Source: GCA-002712965 sp913048525 (GTDB lineage: Bacteria > Chloroflexota > Dehalococcoidia > Lucifugimonadales > UBA826). From it: a stretch of DNA of 8,534 nt. A model generated the notes under the pieces. It was given only the letters and a program-made list of their open reading frames with translations. It ran no database searches and was not told the DNA's origin. A program made the translations under genes and the position numbers. Below are positions 5,422 through 8,534 of the stretch, piece by piece. Numbering within the stretch: the first letter of the stretch is position 1; every line of letters begins with the position of its first letter. The stretch spans positions 1 to 8,534 of the forward strand of contig CAJWWP010000057.1 in NCBI GenBank assembly GCA_913048525.1, in the 5' to 3' direction.

Positions 5422-5426
5422 AGGAG
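5422..5426 (+). promoter_or_regulatory. Ribosome binding site supporting the GTG start of tig
   Basis: AGGAG lies 6 nt before the GTG at 5433. It fixes a GTG start that begins exactly at the conserved N-terminus of trigger factor. Confidence 0.75.
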
Positions 5427-5432
5427 CCTCCC

Positions 5433-6791
5433 GTGAAAATAACTCAGGATGAGGTTGTAGAACGCCAAACAACTCTCCACATCGAACTGGATGATGAAGA
5501 TATAGATCCCTACCTCCAGCGTGCTTATAGCCGCGTGGTGCAAAAGATCAACATACCAGGTTTTAGGAAAGGTAAGGCTCCCCGAAGTATCATAGAGCAG
5601 TACTACGGCAGGGAGTCTCTACTAAATGAAATACTGGATTCTATGCTCCCTGAGTTAACTGGCAAAGCAATAACTGAAGAGGACATAGAGGCTGTGGGCA
5701 TGCCAAGCATAGACCTTGAAGGTTTGGACCCTTTCAAGTTTTCAGCTGTGGTTCCCATGAAGCCAGATATAGATCTAGGAGAATATAAAGAGATTAGGGT
5801 GGAAAGAGAAGCTCCGTCTCTACCAGACGATGCAATTGACGAACGAATTGAACAGTTGAGACTGAGCGTAGCATCTTGGGAGCCCGTTGACCGATCGGTA
5901 CAGACGGGCGACATGGTTTCCACACAGATAAAGGGAATTTTAGACGACGAAGTCATACTGGATGAAAGTGACGCAGTATATCTCGTCAATGAAGATATTG
6001 GACGACCATTCCCAGGTTTTTCTGACAAACTGGTGGGATTAGAAAGTGATTCTCCTTCATCCTTTGACCTTGATATTCCAGAGGACTTCCAGGATGAAAA
6101 TCTAGCAGGGAAAAACATATCGTTTGAAGTTAATGTAAAAGACGTAAAGGAGCGAATTCTTCCCGATCTAGACGATACATTTGCCCAGAGTATAGGCGAA
6201 GGATATGAATCCCTTGACGACCTGAGAGAAGAGGTCGATAAAAGCATTATCAACGAAGCAGAAACTGAAGCGTCTCGAGCATATCGGGAAAATGTCATTC
6301 AAGCACTTCTTGAATCAGCTACTGTCGACCTACCCCCACTGCTGATAGAGCATGAGTCTTCTCACATGGTTGAAGAGCAAGAAAGAATGGTTGCACAAGC
6401 CAACATGGTCCTCGATGACTACCTCACCTCAATAGGTAAAACCAGAGCAGAACTCCAAGAAGAATCTAGAGAGGAAGCTATAGGAAGACTTACAAGATCC
6501 TTCGTACTTTCAGCTCTGGCCGATCAAGAAAATATAGACATTTCTGACAACGACATAAACGAGCGGATAGATGAACTATTTTCCGATTCAGACGATGAAA
6601 AACCTGATTCGAGTCAGACCACAGAAATGATGGACTATATGCGCAGGTCTATGCGGATGGAGCAGACTATGGAAAGACTAGAAGACATAGCTGAAGGGTA
6701 TCCAGATGGTAAACCCGATCAAGATGAAGGAAAAAACTCTTCTGAAGATGACGTGGCAGATACGTCGGTAGAAGAGTCCGAAAAACAATAA
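5433..6791 (+). CDS. tig: Trigger factor (ribosome-associated chaperone and peptidyl-prolyl isomerase)
   Basis: Trigger factor sits at the ribosome exit tunnel and shields nascent chains. The 452-residue protein begins with GTG. The N-terminal ribosome-binding domain (about 1-115) contains the signature GFRKGKAP at 43-50, which contacts ribosomal protein L23. An FKBP-like prolyl-isomerase domain spans about 155-240, starting near GDMVSTQIKG and including GRPFPGFSDKLVGL. The SurA-like chaperone domain follows from about 245, opening with PDLDDTFAQSIG. The C-terminus is unusual in being a low-complexity acidic, serine-rich tail (about 422-452) with eleven Asp/Glu and three Lys; a second Ser/Asp-rich stretch lies near 387-399. 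Overall length is within the family range (about 430-480). It is the first gene of a tig-clpP-clpX operon with 32 nt to clpP, a very widespread order. Confidence 0.97.
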   Translation: MKITQDEVVERQTTLHIELDDEDIDPYLQRAYSRVVQKINIPGFRKGKAPRSIIEQYYGRESLLNEILDSMLPELTGKAITEEDIEAVGMPSIDLEGLDPFKFSAVVPMKPDIDLGEYKEIRVEREAPSLPDDAIDERIEQLRLSVASWEPVDRSVQTGDMVSTQIKGILDDEVILDESDAVYLVNEDIGRPFPGFSDKLVGLESDSPSSFDLDIPEDFQDENLAGKNISFEVNVKDVKERILPDLDDTFAQSIGEGYESLDDLREEVDKSIINEAETEASRAYRENVIQALLESATVDLPPLLIEHESSHMVEEQERMVAQANMVLDDYLTSIGKTRAELQEESREEAIGRLTRSFVLSALADQENIDISDNDINERIDELFSDSDDEKPDSSQTTEMMDYMRRSMRMEQTMERLEDIAEGYPDGKPDQDEGKNSSEDDVADTSVEESEKQ

Positions 6792-6809
6792 ACCCCCAAC
6801 CCATGGTGT

Positions 6810-6814
6810 AGGAG
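6810..6814 (+). promoter_or_regulatory. Ribosome binding site of clpP
   Basis: AGGAG lies 9 nt before the ATG at 6824. It supports this start over the in-frame ATG at residue 11, which also fits many ClpP N-termini. The 32-nt tig-clpP gap contains no terminator. Confidence 0.6.
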
Positions 6815-6823
6815 ACAGGTAAA

Positions 6824-7453
6824 ATGCTTCACCAACCTGAAAATTTAATCCCAATGGTAGTAGAGAGAGATCCAAGGGGAGAACGATCTTACGATATTTA
6901 CTCTCTTCTGTTAAAAGAAAGAATCGTGTTTCTTGGCAGCGGCATCAATGATCAGGTTGCCAACGCCATCATCGCACAACTTTTATTTCTAGATCGAGAG
7001 GACCCAGATAGAGATATAAACCTATATATTAACTCCCCGGGGGGTGTCATAACTGCTGGTTTAGCAATATATGACACTATGCAATTGATCAGGCCTGATG
7101 TTTCTACCATATGTGTTGGTATGGCAGCTAGCATGGGAACTGTTTTATTGTGTGGAGGGGCTGCAGGAAAACGATTTTCATTGCCGAATTCTACGATACA
7201 TATGCATCAGGCCCTAGGTGGCGCCCAAGGACAAGCATCCGATATAGAAATCGCAGCTCGCGAAATAATACGAATGCAAGATAAAATTCGAAACGTGATT
7301 TCAGAGCATACCGGACAACCATACGAAAAAATTGCTAGAGACACTGACCGCGACTATTACATGAGTGCCGAACAAGCACAGGAATACGGCCTTGTTGACA
7401 TTGTTATGTCGTCTGCCTCTACAGTTGATTCCAAAGTTGATTCCAACTCATAA
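6824..7453 (+). CDS. clpP: ATP-dependent Clp protease proteolytic subunit ClpP
   Basis: ClpP forms the double-heptamer serine peptidase chamber that degrades proteins unfolded by ClpX or another Clp ATPase. The 209-residue protein contains the full catalytic triad: Ser103 in GMAASMG, His128 in HMHQALGG and Asp177 in TDRDYYMS. The spacings (25 and 49 residues) equal those of the E. coli enzyme (97, 122, 171). INSPGG (70-74 region) supplies the oxyanion-hole glycines. The N-terminus MVVERDPRGERSYDIYSLLL (from residue 11) is the conserved axial-loop region. The last ten or so residues, after VDIVMSS, are variable and contain a 12-bp tandem duplication encoding VDSK-VDSN. The gene lies in the tig-clpP-clpX operon, with only 8 nt to clpX. 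Confidence 0.98.
   Translation: MLHQPENLIPMVVERDPRGERSYDIYSLLLKERIVFLGSGINDQVANAIIAQLLFLDREDPDRDINLYINSPGGVITAGLAIYDTMQLIRPDVSTICVGMAASMGTVLLCGGAAGKRFSLPNSTIHMHQALGGAQGQASDIEIAAREIIRMQDKIRNVISEHTGQPYEKIARDTDRDYYMSAEQAQEYGLVDIVMSSASTVDSKVDSNS
7424..7447 (+). repeat. 12-bp tandem duplication at the 3' end of clpP
   Basis: Bases 7424-7435 and 7436-7447 are adjacent 12-bp copies differing only at the last base (GTTGATTCCAAA / GTTGATTCCAAC). They encode VDSK and VDSN. The duplication is in frame and affects only the variable tail. Confidence 0.85.
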
Positions 7454-7461
7454 GTGCTAAC

Positions 7462-8534
7462 ATGACTACTTCCCAAAGTGACTATACATGCTCTTTCTGC
7501 ACAAAAGCCCAGGCACAGGTTAAAAGACTAATTGCCGGGCCAGATAGAGTGTTCATTTGTGATGAATGCGTAACTCTTTGCGACCAGATTATTTCTGAGG
7601 AAAGTGAAGATAAGACAGATACTTTATCTAATCCTCTTGAAAAAGGCCTTACCCCAAGAGCAATATTTGAAAACCTTGAAGAATACGTAATAGGCCAAGA
7701 AAGGGCCAAAAAAACTTTGAGTGTGGCTGTTTACAACCACTACAAGCGTGTCTGGTCTAATAACCAACCAGATGCTGATGTAGAACTTCAGAAATCCAAC
7801 ATATTAATGTTCGGCCCCTCAGGGTCAGGTAAAACTCATCTAGCACAAACATTAGCCAAAATCCTTGATGTACCTTTCGCTATCGCAGATGCAACTTCCT
7901 TAACTGAAGCAGGCTATGTTGGCGAAGATGTGGAAAATATTTTGCTCAGATTGATCCAAGCCGCTGATTTCGACATATCTAGGGCTGAGCACGGAATCAT
8001 ATATATAGACGAAATTGACAAGATCGCACGTAAAAATCCGAATCCTTCAATAACCCGCGACGTTTCCGGAGAAGGTGTGCAACAAGCACTCTTGAAAATC
8101 ATAGAAGGGTGCGTGGCAAATGTCCCCCCCCAGGGTGGGCGGAAACATCCCCATCAAGAGTTCATGCAGATCAAAACTGATGACATACTCTTCATGGTAG
8201 GTGGAGCATTTGAAGGCATGACAGAGATAATAGAGCGTAGAGAGTTTAGTGATAGCTACACTCTTGGCTTTAATGGAATAAGTTCCTCGATTGGCTCTAG
8301 TAAAGAAAGCAAGGATGCAAGGCATTTGCTTAATCCTGATGATCTTATGGGATACGGATTTATTCCAGAATTTGTAGGTAGATTACCGGTTATCGTAACA
8401 CTGGACAACCTGGAAAAGGGAGATCTAGTAAAGGTTCTTACTGAACCCAAAAACGCCTTTGTGAAGCAGTATCAGGCGTTGTTTAACATGGATAAAGTAT
8501 CTCTATCGTTTACAGAAGAGGCGTTGGAAGCAGC
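7462..8534 (+). CDS. clpX: ATP-dependent Clp protease ATP-binding subunit ClpX (3' end cut by window)
   Basis: ClpX is the AAA+ unfoldase that feeds substrates into ClpP. The reading frame runs open from the ATG at 7462 to the window end, giving 357 codons of a protein usually about 420 long. The N-terminal zinc-binding domain has Cys10, Cys13, Cys33 and Cys36. Walker A is GPSGSGKT at 118-125, with Ser where GPTGSGKT is usual. Pore loop 1 is GYVGED (151-156) and Walker B is IIYIDEIDK (179-187). The RKH loop is at 227-229, followed by GGAFEGM (247-253) and FIPEFVGRLPV with its conserved Arg. The ClpP-docking IGF loop appears as LGF (268-270). The start is 8 nt after the clpP stop without a strong ribosome binding site, so translational coupling is likely. 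A run of eight C (8124-8131) lies inside the gene, in frame. Confidence 0.98.
   Translation, partial: MTTSQSDYTCSFCTKAQAQVKRLIAGPDRVFICDECVTLCDQIISEESEDKTDTLSNPLEKGLTPRAIFENLEEYVIGQERAKKTLSVAVYNHYKRVWSNNQPDADVELQKSNILMFGPSGSGKTHLAQTLAKILDVPFAIADATSLTEAGYVGEDVENILLRLIQAADFDISRAEHGIIYIDEIDKIARKNPNPSITRDVSGEGVQQALLKIIEGCVANVPPQGGRKHPHQEFMQIKTDDILFMVGGAFEGMTEIIERREFSDSYTLGFNGISSSIGSSKESKDARHLLNPDDLMGYGFIPEFVGRLPVIVTLDNLEKGDLVKVLTEPKNAFVKQYQALFNMDKVSLSFTEEALEA

Noticed and set aside
5603..6298. Long minus-strand open frame (231 codons) inside tig.
   Set aside because: It is serine- and arginine-rich shadow sequence opposite a clear trigger factor, with no family resemblance.
7453..7461. AGTGCTAA between clpP and clpX resembles one half of the CIRCE heat-shock operator.
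   Set aside because: The partner half TTAGCACTC is absent at the required spacing upstream, and the site lies at the clpP stop codon rather than at a promoter.

Overview
The window is a compact stretch of ordinary bacterial chromosome, moderately AT-rich. It has eight protein genes, short intergenic gaps and no sign of mobile elements, phage, CRISPR or RNA genes. The N-terminal half of the trigger factor, the siroheme reductase of the 'GECA' C-terminal type and the general gene style remind me of Chloroflexota (Dehalococcoidia / marine SAR202-like lineages). That placement comes from memory of family appearance, not from a search, and is only moderately secure.

Layout. (1) 1-1083, plus strand: queF (5' end outside the window) and queC, 6 nt apart, are two steps of 7-deazaguanine (queuosine precursor) synthesis. 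(2) 1187-1957, plus: a fumarylacetoacetate-hydrolase (FAH) family enzyme with a strong ribosome binding site. (3) 2024-2755, minus: a CcdA/DsbD-like thiol-disulfide membrane transporter, convergent with the FAH gene, with a long hairpin between the two stops. (4) 2989-4746, plus: a siroheme/[4Fe-4S] nitrite/sulfite reductase, divergent from ccdA. Their shared upstream region holds back-to-back promoter candidates, an operator-like inverted repeat around the reductase -10, and a thrice-repeated CATAGT motif. (5) 4834-5139, minus: a small unrecognised two-helix membrane protein, convergent with the reductase and sharing a clear bidirectional terminator with it. (6) 5433-8534, plus: tig-clpP-clpX, with clpX cut by the window end. 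This is the classical protein-quality-control operon: ribosome-associated chaperone, ClpP peptidase and ClpX unfoldase. It has an extended -10 promoter in front of tig.

How the genes work together. QueC makes preQ0 and QueF reduces it to preQ1. Trigger factor, ClpP and ClpX form the folding/proteolysis module. The reductase supplies sulfide or ammonia. CcdA passes reducing power across the membrane, and its link to the reductase is positional only. I found no convincing new multi-gene system. The observations most worth a second look are the regulatory architecture upstream of the reductase, the tandem repeat carrying the -10 of the small membrane-protein gene, that orphan protein itself, and small sequence oddities in clpX, clpP, queF and queC.
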